NCBI RefSeq assembly: GCF_001545115.1
Contig: NZ_FCNU01000021.1
Span: forward strand, 1-64,000
Origin: Candidatus Protochlamydia phocaeensis
GTDB lineage: Bacteria > Chlamydiota > Chlamydiia > Chlamydiales > Parachlamydiaceae
Reading direction: 5' to 3'
Length of the DNA: 64,000 nucleotides
The stretch's first letter is position 1, and every line of letters starts with the position of its first letter. A program made the position numbers and the translations under genes. Below the pieces are notes generated by a model. The model ran no database searches, had not been told where the DNA came from, and saw nothing but the letters and a program-made list of their open reading frames with translations. Positions 56,280 through 64,000 of the stretch are shown one piece after another.

Positions 56280-56281
56280 TT
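56170..56281. repeat. MITE-like inverted-repeat element, copy 2
   Basis: The left end AACCTGAGTTTGGAGTTTTT...GTCCTTTGGACT matches the ends of the 172-bp element at 30547. The right end, read in reverse, keeps GGAGTTTTTTG, the CCTTT block and GACTGCGTCAAAGCC. The last sequence also follows the left end of copy 1. This copy is about 112 bp, more diverged, and in the opposite orientation. It reaches to the stop codon of the gene at 56280. Confidence 0.6.
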
Positions 56282-59200
56282 AGTAGTCTTGATCGCCAAC
56301 CAGAGAGGGTTGCGGCTCTTTCCTTGGCATTTTGACATGCTTTTGCAGGGCATACTTGGGATTTTTCAAATGACCTTGGACAGAGACAGTAAAGAGCTCG
56401 GCTAATTTAAAAAACAAATTATATTGCTTCATTCGAATTTGAATAGACAAATTACCATCCATATCCATCCAAGAAGGTGTATGGCTATCGGCTAAATAAA
56501 ATTTTGATCCTCTGCCTTCACTATAGACATCCTTAAATTTTGTTAGATAAAACCGATCTCCTTGCAAATTAAAATAAATCGTCCCGGTAACGGGATTTAG
56601 GACATGGGGATCAAGGCCTAGCCGCAAAATAATTTCTGCAGGAATAGCCAATAAGGGATGATAGATATTCTTGCGCGACGCATTCTGAAAGTGCAAGCTC
56701 CCTTGCGCTTGCCAGCTAGGAAGATGAGCGAAGTTGCCTGAGAAATTCTGGAAATCCAAGCGCTTAATTAAAAGCGTTTTAAATTTAGAAGAAGGGATAT
56801 CTTCCTCACTTTTTCTTAATAAAGCCGGCCTAAATTTTTTAATGCTAAGCTGCGGGATAAATAGCCACCAATCTTGCGTGCGCTCATCCTCAACGGCAGT
56901 CATTTTTGCACTGGTCAGATAAATAGCTGGATCTTGAATCGTCAAATTTTGCAATTCGACATGCTTGGGACTATAATTCATATCCGACTCCAGCCAGGCA
57001 AATTGATATCCCTTTAAAATCGCATCTCGGCTAAGGAGCTTTCCTTGAAAGAAGAGAGCGTCCCAAATAGAGCCATCCTCATTGGAATTAAGCCAAAAAT
57101 GGCCCGAAAAAGTATAGAGGGAGCCAAGTTTCAAATCGTGAATCTTCTGGGCCAAAGAAGGCGTCAACAAGGGGCCTATTTGGTTAAAATCCACTTCTAT
57201 GCTCCCTTCCAAAGCTGACCAATTTGGAGATTCTTCACTTACAGAAGAGGCGTTCAAGTCGCAATTTATCCCGCCAAATAGGCCTTTAACTGCTTGAATG
57301 CGAAAGCCTTCCTTAGAACGATCGGACCAGTTGATTGTTAAAGGAAAAGAAAGCGCAGAAGAAGGATTAAATGGGTCATTTAAGACATATGCGCCCTTGT
57401 CGCAATCAGGCCAATTAGCTGTCCCTTGGATTTGAAAAGAGCATCTTTCATGTGAAGAAAGGGCGGAGAACGACAATTGCTCGTCCGCGATAGCAAACCG
57501 GCAATTTTTTAAATCCCAAGAGCGGTTTTTAAATTGATAAATGCCATCATTTAAGGAAAGATTCAAAGAAGACTTTTGCGGAGCTGTTTCAAATGCCAGA
57601 GTCCCTATCAGCTCCCCTTGCGTTTTGACCGTTGTGAAAAGCTGCTTAAAAGACTCGCTGATTAAATCCGGAAAATGCTGTTGAAAGGCGTCGGCAAGCT
57701 CTTTCAGGTGCGGGCAGAAAAATGTAAAAGCTAAAGAAGGACAGCCCAGGCAGCTTTGATTGCCATCGTAATTGAGCTGATTCATGGAAAGCTTTGCCTG
57801 GGGATTAAGTCGATCCCCCAGTAGCAGTTCTAAATTCTCTACACGGACCTTTTTATCCGATTGCAATTGCAAACGAAAAGGCTGTTTGATGTTAAACGCA
57901 TAATCTTTGCAAGACACTTGCTGGGTTTCCGCCATCAAATCCGCTTGAATGCAATACCAAGGTGCGATGGGCAGGCAATTCACTCTCATATCTCCAGACA
58001 GGCGCAGGGTGCCCTGCGGCCGCCACTTTTCGGCTGATTCCTTAAAAGCTTCCCATTCATTCAGCTTGGATAAATTGACTTCTCCCAGCTTAACTTTGGC
58101 ATTGGCATATCCCTCTTCCGGAAAAAGATCGCCTTCCAAACCAAGGAGCAAAGCCCCTCCGTCATTTAATCCTAGGAAATTAATTTTCCATTTGTCCGGC
58201 ATTTGTTGCAGATCTGCAAAAAGAGTGAGCTGGTCCCACTGCAAAGGATCGATTATCCATCTCTTATCTTGTTTTTTGCCTTTTGCGAGAAAAGAGTGGA
58301 GGAAGGAAGACTGCGCCTTAATGTTAGAGCTTTCAAGGGCATAACTATAGCTTCCTTCAATCGGATCGTAATGCAAAGCAAGTTCCAAGATCCCTTCTAC
58401 ATTCTCTAATTGATTCAATTTTTCCAGCATTTGATGGGACAAGCAAAGCAAGCCCGTGCGGCGAAAACGCCTCAAGTCTTTAATAACGCCTCCGAGGTCA
58501 ATTTGAAATTCGCCTTTTAAAGCATCCAGCGCTGTCCAATCCTTCACGCGGCAAATCAACGCTTTTGGATACATGTGGCTTAGGTGGGACGTTGTTAAAT
58601 CAAAGATAATGTCTTTTACCCCTTCTTCGCGGTCCGCGGTAAAAGCGGCAAGGCGCATTAATTCGTCTTCGCGGTCCTTAATCCAGATGTCTATATTCAA
58701 GTCTTGACGCTCGATTCCTTGCAAAGTGATGTGATGGCCTCCAAATGTGTATTCTTCCACGCGGCGAGGCTTGCCGATAAGCAGGGAGCCTTGGATGTCT
58801 GTAAATTCTAGGCATTCACGATCATGGTGATAGTCCACATCCATATACAGCCCTTTGAGAGCCATATCAGCGCTTTCTGCAGGTAGAAAGCCATTCGAAA
58901 TCGTCCCCTGGAAATTGGCTTGAAGCTGATAATCTTTAGGCACAAAGGCAAAATGCAAAAACAACCCTTTATTGCGGCCATTCAGGTCGCCGTCCAAAGG
59001 AATTTTATAAAGGGGGGAAGAAGAATGAAGATGGGAAAGCAAGGATTGAACATGGGAAATTTTTCCAAAGCACGTGGGGCTCTTAATAGTCACGCTAAAG
59101 ACGCCCGGGGCCGGATCGCTATAATCGAGGTCTAGGCACCCGGCAAAATATACATCCTGGCAATAAGCCTCCATAGAACGGATATGAAGCATTTTATTTT

Positions 59201-61427
59201 TAAATAAGATTGCCCCTTGGATATCATTGAAATGAAGGCCGCTGTTTTTCTCAAAATAAGAGGCTTTTTGAATAGGCAGAAGCCCTTGATGGGAATAAGA
59301 ACTTAAGTCAAATTGATGCCATCCGATCAATTCTCCGGGAACCGTCGACTGAAGATGGGGTGCCTCAATGAGCAGGTCTTCATTTTCAATTTTTAAATTC
59401 TTCACATCATATTTGACAGAGATCATTTGATGGTCGAAAGACCCCTTAAATTCGCCTCTCCCGCTCATTTGGAGAATGCCTTGCCGGAAGATAAAGGGTG
59501 AGACAAATTTTTCTAAGGGGAGGTTTCCTGCATAAAACCACCCGATAGGAACCAGCTTGTTTGCTAGCCCTTCTGAAATGCGCTTCAGCTCGCATCCGAA
59601 ATGAATGAGATCGGCTTGTTTAGAAGAACTCTCTTGAATATGAAGGGTTCCCACCATGTCTATTTGCTGCCCATTCTGCTTGACATTTGCCAAGACGCCT
59701 AAACGGTGATCTTTAAATTGGGCTTGCAACCCCTCTTGCATGCAGCTTGGAAAAAGCTCCGCCAGATCATGGACTTGCCCGTCCAATTTAAGCGTGATCA
59801 ATTCTTTATGCTCTCCCCATTCAATGTCCATCACGCCTTTTAAACCTGCCAGTTCCATGGCAACTAAAGCATGGGGAATGGTTCCCTGATTAACCTTTAA
59901 ATGAGTCTGAATAGCCGTCAGAGGAAGCTTGAAATTGACGCTTTCCAATTGAACATAGCCATTATCCAAGTCTAGATCAGCAGTAAAAGAACGCCAAATA
60001 TCGGGTTCGGCCAGATTAATTTTCCCTTGCCCGCTTGCTTGCGAACACGAGCAAGTTGCCTCAAAAGCCGGAAGCTTAAATTCCAAATCGGAAACCTTTA
60101 CATCCCTAAAATGCAGGTCCGTGATCTCTTGATCATTTAAATGAAGTCCTATCAAGGCATCCAGCATGCCCCTCTGCAACTCGATTAGCTTTGCCTGCGG
60201 CCAATAGGTAGCAAAGAAAGCCTGTAGCAAATTGCAGTCCTTGTAAGATATCTTTTCCAATTTTACTTCGATTTGTTTGCCATTTTCCGCAATGGGATGG
60301 AGAAGCAAATGAATTTTACCTTCGGAATAAAGAGGCGAAGCGCAAAACAAATTGACATCTAAATTTAAGCTGCGCTGGGCATTTAAATGCGCCTCCCCTT
60401 GCAGTTTAAGTTGAGAACAATACTCATGCTGAGAGCCTTGCGCTTGAAAATCAAGCTTTGCTTTCCTTAGCCCATCTATGCGTGCATAGCCTTCTATCTG
60501 ATTGATTTTCCAGCTCGTTTGGGATGGATGATCATAGGCCAGAGCGGCCGGCTTTAAAAGAGCCAGCTCTCCAACAGTTGTTGAAGAAAGCTCGGAGGAA
60601 GGGTCAAACCCGGCATTTTTTGCCAGCTTTAAACGGGCTTCTCCCACTGAACCGGTCAAATAGATTTGGCTATGCACAAAATTTAAATCTTCAATCAGCA
60701 GCTCTCCATCTAAATAAGGGCGATGATCCAGAGGAAAAACAGCTTTAATATGCCCATCTATCTGCCCCGAAGCTATTTGACAAGGCTCTAGGGAAGGAAG
60801 CGCTATTTTTATCAATTCGGCCAAGGGAAGGCAATCTACTTTTCTGCACTCTAAGCTCAATTCCATCGCATGGGGTTGGCTGGAGGCCTGAATTAAAAAG
60901 TAATTTTCATTGGATGATTGCCCATTTAAATAAGCTTGGAGATATCCTCCCGAACCGCTATTAATATTGGCATTCAATAAAAGAGCGTGAGGGTGGAATT
61001 GAGGAGAAGAAGCCCAATTGAGCATGCCATTTTTAATTTGGATGCTTGGATGGACATAAAACCACGTTTCTTGCGGACTTAATAAATCCTGCCATTTTGC
61101 CCACGTGACTTCACTCATATCGCCGATCTTCCAACTAGGCTGATCTATTGCTAAGGAAAGATCAAGCTGGCGCTCCCAAAAATAAACCTCATAAGCAATA
61201 TCAATTTGCTTAGCCAAAAAAGCCTGCGAAGAGTCAAAACGGGGATATTCAATGACGAGGCGCCCCTCTTTGAAATACATATCCCGATAAACTAGCTGGC
61301 TGCCAAAATGCTGGGAAAGATAAGACTGAATGATCCATTTAAAAATAGATGTGCGCAGAGAATTTTGAAAAAAAACTGCCAGGGCAAAAATACCTACAAA
61401 ACTGATCAAGCAGATTTTTTTTATCAT
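56280..61427 (-). CDS. Very large AsmA/TamB-like membrane-anchored protein
   Basis: The 1715-residue protein has a single N-terminal hydrophobic helix (ICLISFVGIFALAVFF). A long region of repeating amphipathic beta-strands follows (patterns such as GxLxIxxPxxxxxxA). The opening FKWIIQSYLSQHFGSQLVYRDM and the C-terminal block (ILRLGLDPHVLNPVTGTIYF, then VQGHLKNPKYAL) are typical of AsmA-superfamily proteins such as YhdP, TamB and AsmA. Family members form long hydrophobic grooves that carry phospholipid from inner to outer membrane. The role here is inferred. The stop lies within a repeat element. Confidence 0.7.
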   Translation of the reverse strand: MIKKICLISFVGIFALAVFFQNSLRTSIFKWIIQSYLSQHFGSQLVYRDMYFKEGRLVIEYPRFDSSQAFLAKQIDIAYEVYFWERQLDLSLAIDQPSWKIGDMSEVTWAKWQDLLSPQETWFYVHPSIQIKNGMLNWASSPQFHPHALLLNANINSGSGGYLQAYLNGQSSNENYFLIQASSQPHAMELSLECRKVDCLPLAELIKIALPSLEPCQIASGQIDGHIKAVFPLDHRPYLDGELLIEDLNFVHSQIYLTGSVGEARLKLAKNAGFDPSSELSSTTVGELALLKPAALAYDHPSQTSWKINQIEGYARIDGLRKAKLDFQAQGSQHEYCSQLKLQGEAHLNAQRSLNLDVNLFCASPLYSEGKIHLLLHPIAENGKQIEVKLEKISYKDCNLLQAFFATYWPQAKLIELQRGMLDALIGLHLNDQEITDLHFRDVKVSDLEFKLPAFEATCSCSQASGQGKINLAEPDIWRSFTADLDLDNGYVQLESVNFKLPLTAIQTHLKVNQGTIPHALVAMELAGLKGVMDIEWGEHKELITLKLDGQVHDLAELFPSCMQEGLQAQFKDHRLGVLANVKQNGQQIDMVGTLHIQESSSKQADLIHFGCELKRISEGLANKLVPIGWFYAGNLPLEKFVSPFIFRQGILQMSGRGEFKGSFDHQMISVKYDVKNLKIENEDLLIEAPHLQSTVPGELIGWHQFDLSSYSHQGLLPIQKASYFEKNSGLHFNDIQGAILFKNKMLHIRSMEAYCQDVYFAGCLDLDYSDPAPGVFSVTIKSPTCFGKISHVQSLLSHLHSSSPLYKIPLDGDLNGRNKGLFLHFAFVPKDYQLQANFQGTISNGFLPAESADMALKGLYMDVDYHHDRECLEFTDIQGSLLIGKPRRVEEYTFGGHHITLQGIERQDLNIDIWIKDREDELMRLAAFTADREEGVKDIIFDLTTSHLSHMYPKALICRVKDWTALDALKGEFQIDLGGVIKDLRRFRRTGLLCLSHQMLEKLNQLENVEGILELALHYDPIEGSYSYALESSNIKAQSSFLHSFLAKGKKQDKRWIIDPLQWDQLTLFADLQQMPDKWKINFLGLNDGGALLLGLEGDLFPEEGYANAKVKLGEVNLSKLNEWEAFKESAEKWRPQGTLRLSGDMRVNCLPIAPWYCIQADLMAETQQVSCKDYAFNIKQPFRLQLQSDKKVRVENLELLLGDRLNPQAKLSMNQLNYDGNQSCLGCPSLAFTFFCPHLKELADAFQQHFPDLISESFKQLFTTVKTQGELIGTLAFETAPQKSSLNLSLNDGIYQFKNRSWDLKNCRFAIADEQLSFSALSSHERCSFQIQGTANWPDCDKGAYVLNDPFNPSSALSFPLTINWSDRSKEGFRIQAVKGLFGGINCDLNASSVSEESPNWSALEGSIEVDFNQIGPLLTPSLAQKIHDLKLGSLYTFSGHFWLNSNEDGSIWDALFFQGKLLSRDAILKGYQFAWLESDMNYSPKHVELQNLTIQDPAIYLTSAKMTAVEDERTQDWWLFIPQLSIKKFRPALLRKSEEDIPSSKFKTLLIKRLDFQNFSGNFAHLPSWQAQGSLHFQNASRKNIYHPLLAIPAEIILRLGLDPHVLNPVTGTIYFNLQGDRFYLTKFKDVYSEGRGSKFYLADSHTPSWMDMDGNLSIQIRMKQYNLFFKLAELFTVSVQGHLKNPKYALQKHVKMPRKEPQPSLVGDQDY

Positions 61428-61820
61428 TGCAAGCCACTACTAGTGATTAATATCAATAAAGCTTGATATATACAATAGCGGCAAGGCGGTTTCTTTTGGA
61501 GTGTTTTCATAGAAGATCGCGTTATTCCTATTCTTTGATTTCCATTCAAAATCGAACGCAGAATAGGGATAAATCAATATTCCTTGTTATGAAATGAAAT
61601 TTTTAATACCCTACATTTAACTTTAACAAAGCTCGGATTAAGACTGTGTCATATTAGCCATCTGATTAAAGATGATGAATGCTGGGACGCATCGTCAATT
61701 AGTCAATGGCTTGGGTTTGAAGGTGTTTTCTTCAGGGAAAAAAGAATTCGGACAGGGTTCATTAGCTAATTGAAGGCACGCCCTAGCATTTATCTCTCTA
61801 ATTCTTAAAGGCGGTTATAT
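61428..61820. other. Intergenic region, nothing recognised
   Basis: This 393-bp spacer lies between the divergent starts of the AsmA-like gene and the gene at 61821. It must contain both promoters, but none could be assigned with confidence. An AAAGGCGG site precedes ATG 61821. Confidence 0.5.
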
Positions 61821-62303
61821 ATGGATATTAAAGTGCCCGTCAAAGAACTTTCAATCGGCCCCCATGTCGTGTATTTATCCCTCAAACAGCAAACCCCCTT
61901 AGTTGACTTTCAAAATCAGACGTTCAATCATTTATGGTTCTTGGTCAACCAACTTCCCGAGCTATCTAATCCTTTGTATATCAAAGAATTTGCTCAAATT
62001 TCCAATTTCTTTTGGAAAGGATTGCTTTTTCAATATATCGATTCGGTTCCTGCCTACCAGAAGCGCTATATCGAACAAGTGGAAATGGAAAAAAAATATC
62101 CGGCTGACATTTTTGAATATCGGCTGACGGATTATAAAATCTTTGATGTATCGGTTATGCATGAGCCTAAAGTTGAGCAAGATACCTTAATTTACTTCGT
62201 CTACAATGTCAGCAATGGCCTTCCGTATCGAGTTGTCTGCCCTTTTCCCTATACATCCACTTCCCCTTTTGTTCACTATCAAATTCTGCCTATTAAAGAA
62301 TGA
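61821..62303 (+). CDS. Conserved chlamydial hypothetical (CT276/CT277 position)
   Basis: The 160-residue protein starts MDIKVPVKELSIGPHVVYLS. It is rich in aromatic residues (FNHLWFLVNQLPELSNPLYI, SNFFWKGLLFQYIDSVPAY), with no signal peptide. Between dnaA and nqrB C. trachomatis has two small hypothetical genes, CT276 and CT277, and this one occupies a similar position. No domain is recognised. It may be cytosolic. Confidence 0.6.
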   Translation: MDIKVPVKELSIGPHVVYLSLKQQTPLVDFQNQTFNHLWFLVNQLPELSNPLYIKEFAQISNFFWKGLLFQYIDSVPAYQKRYIEQVEMEKKYPADIFEYRLTDYKIFDVSVMHEPKVEQDTLIYFVYNVSNGLPYRVVCPFPYTSTSPFVHYQILPIKE

Positions 62304-62575
62304 ATTTTTTTATTTGCAAGATCATTTGAATTTGATAGCCTGACACCAATTAAATGAAGATATTGGGATAGAAGGCTAGAGAGCTATCTTCAGATTAAAA
62401 AGCGATTGAAAATCACGTTAAGAAAGCCTTTTGGTCTGTTTTTTCGTCGCTTGATCCCTCATTCGAATAGATTTGCTGCCTACCCGTCGGCACATCTTAA
62501 TTTTTTAGCCTGAATTATTCTTCTAGCCTTCTTATTCATCTTAACCTGATTGAGCAAAATTAAAATGGTAAAAGC

Positions 62576-64000
62576 ATGTTAAGAAGACTGCTAGATTATC
62601 AGCTATCTTTGACGGAAAAAGGAAAAATTTTCCATAAAATACGTCCACTCATTGAAGCGACCGATACATTTTTATATGAAGCGCCCATCAATACCAAAAG
62701 AAGTCCGCATATCCGCGATGCAGTGGATATCAAGCGTTGGATGCTCCTTGTTGTATTAGCATTGGTCCCTTGTATTTTCATGGCTATTTGGAATACGGGA
62801 CTGCAAAATTTCGTTTACACAAGCGGCGATTATAAGTTGATGGATGAATATTTGGCGGGTGCCAATACGCTGCAGGGATATTTCGATTTCGCCTTTAAAG
62901 AGAACCGCTACTTATCCATCCTTAAAGAAGGCTTCATCGCTCTTATTCCTGTCGTCATTATTGCTTATGCCGTAGGAGGTTTGTGCGAGGCCCTATTTGC
63001 CATTGTACGAGGCCATGAAATTGGAGAGGGATTTCTTGTAACGGGCATTCTCTATGCACTCATTCTTCCTCCAACTATTCCTTATTGGATGGTTGCTGTC
63101 GGAGTTGCTGCCGGCGTTATTTTAGGGAAAGAAGTATTCGGAGGCTCGGGTATGAATATTGTCAACCCAGCTTTAGCCTGCCGGGCTTTCCTATTCTTTA
63201 CTTTTCCAGGAAAAATGTCGGGCGATGTATGGGTAGGAACAAATCCGACGCAAGTCCGTGAAAGCCTATTGAAGATGAATCAAGAGGCGCATACGAATGC
63301 ATTAGACGGCTACAGCCAAGCCACGCATCTTGCCCGCTTCAATATCAATCAGGACATTAAACGGATTCACGTGGATGCCATCGCCACTAACAATTTAGGA
63401 TCGCATGTCAACACTTATCCAGCCATTGAAAAGCATTTCAATCATTGGAACGAAACTGGGCATCACCAGGCCACTCTTACTCAAATGGAACCCGAACAGC
63501 TCAAGCAATTCGTAACCGCTCCCTTAGCCGAAGGAGGATTGGGGCTGGCCCCAAGCAATTATGAGGATGCTTATCACTTTGCATCCTTGAACTATGGACT
63601 AGGGCATAATGGAGACTGGAATTTCTTTTTAGGAGATAAGCTCGGCTGCATGGGCGAAACGTCTGTTTTAGCCTGTCTAATCGGAGCGCTTTTTTTAATT
63701 TGGACAGGTGTCGGTTCTTGGCGGACTATGGCAGGGATGGCATTGGGAGCTTTTTTAACCGCTCTCTTATTTCAGACGGGGGCGCATTTTTTTGGATCTG
63801 ACGGAGGGGCGTGGAATCCGGCCGTTTTGGGATTTCCGGCCTATAAGCATCTTCTTTTAGGAGGATTGGCTTTTGGAATTGTCTTCATGGCAACCGATCC
63901 AGTGTCCTCTCCTGCCATGAAGCTTTCAAGATGGATCTATGGGGCTTTAGCAGGGGTTGTCACAATTGTCATTAGGGATATTAATCCCGCTTATCCGGAA
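62576..64000 (+). CDS. nqrB: Na+-translocating NADH:quinone reductase subunit B (partial)
   Basis: ATG 62576 gives MLRRLLDYQLSLTEKGKIFH, and the frame stays open for 475 codons to the window end. Several membrane helices are present (WMLLVVLALVPCIFMAIWN, GFIALIPVVIIAYAVGG). The core has GGSGMNIVNPALACRAFLFF. DGYSQATHL has the S-x-A-T motif with T250, the likely site for covalently bound FMN. The C-terminal part has GGAWNPAVLGFPAYKHLLLG and ATDPVSSPAM. The enzyme pumps Na+ across the membrane. It corresponds to CT278. The 3' end is outside the window. Confidence 0.95.
   Translation, partial: MLRRLLDYQLSLTEKGKIFHKIRPLIEATDTFLYEAPINTKRSPHIRDAVDIKRWMLLVVLALVPCIFMAIWNTGLQNFVYTSGDYKLMDEYLAGANTLQGYFDFAFKENRYLSILKEGFIALIPVVIIAYAVGGLCEALFAIVRGHEIGEGFLVTGILYALILPPTIPYWMVAVGVAAGVILGKEVFGGSGMNIVNPALACRAFLFFTFPGKMSGDVWVGTNPTQVRESLLKMNQEAHTNALDGYSQATHLARFNINQDIKRIHVDAIATNNLGSHVNTYPAIEKHFNHWNETGHHQATLTQMEPEQLKQFVTAPLAEGGLGLAPSNYEDAYHFASLNYGLGHNGDWNFFLGDKLGCMGETSVLACLIGALFLIWTGVGSWRTMAGMALGAFLTALLFQTGAHFFGSDGGAWNPAVLGFPAYKHLLLGGLAFGIVFMATDPVSSPAMKLSRWIYGALAGVVTIVIRDINPAYPE

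Overview
This is a chromosomal segment of a chlamydia-related bacterium, most likely from the environmental Chlamydiae (Parachlamydiaceae-like, amoeba-associated). The evidence is gene order. Runs of neighbouring genes match, in order, blocks known from Chlamydia trachomatis: amiA-murE-pbp3-ftsL-like-rsmH (CT268-CT272), a small ORF-TPR protein-dnaA-nqrB group (CT273-CT278), uppS-cdsA-cmk-plsC (CT450-CT453), and SWIB-yaeI-ispD-truA-gph-lipoprotein (CT460-CT465). lepA and gnd (CT064/CT063) are also present. These blocks are separated by genes absent from pathogenic chlamydiae, which fits the larger genomes of the environmental lineages. CT numbers are from general knowledge and were not searched.

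Layout. Positions 1-1062 hold decayed DNA: an IS5-like transposase tail and a frameshifted NmrA-like reductase. Positions 1312-14839 are an AT-rich accessory zone beside a tRNA-Leu(CAA) gene, built of tandem units separated by copies of one repeat. The left unit carries a putative MqsR-like toxin with an MqsA-like/Panacea antitoxin under a promoter containing a palindrome. The middle unit carries a DUF2971 protein and the orphaned 3' end of an hsdR gene. The right unit is bounded by 205-bp direct repeats (4 mismatches) that include the last 15 nt of the tRNA. It carries an unknown gene, an AAA ATPase/RloB pair (RloAB, AbiL-like) and a complete type I restriction-modification operon hsdM-hsdS-hsdR. 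No integrase is visible.

Positions 14825-26039 hold tRNA-Leu, the CT460-465 block, a homologue of the plastid UDP-glucose pyrophosphorylase UGP3, a DUF2851 protein, a thermolysin-fold (M4) peptidase and tRNA-Leu(CAG). Positions 26186-36691 hold lepA, isoprenoid/phospholipid genes (uppS, cdsA, plsC), cmk, a CmcJ/NvfI-like oxygenase, gnd and an amino-acid permease. Positions 37027-42767 hold tRNA-Arg and a cell-wall/division cluster. MurE keeps the DNPR motif of meso-diaminopimelate ligases, and the transpeptidase has KTS in place of KTG.

Positions 43107-46620 hold a tandem pair of lineage-specific paralogues and small conserved proteins. Positions 46623-51453 hold a TPR protein, a DegT aminotransferase, dnaA and CorA. 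Positions 51457-61427 hold lineage-specific proteins: a possible effector, two small charged paralogues, ComF, a kinase-like protein and a 1715-residue AsmA/TamB-like membrane-anchored protein. The window ends inside nqrB, a subunit of the Na+-translocating NADH:quinone reductase.

Two families of short intergenic repeats are scattered through the window. One has about 33-bp inverted ends centred on a CCTGAGTTTTGA...GTCCTTTGG motif. The other is a roughly 48-bp sequence containing AAAACCGCTAATGACC.
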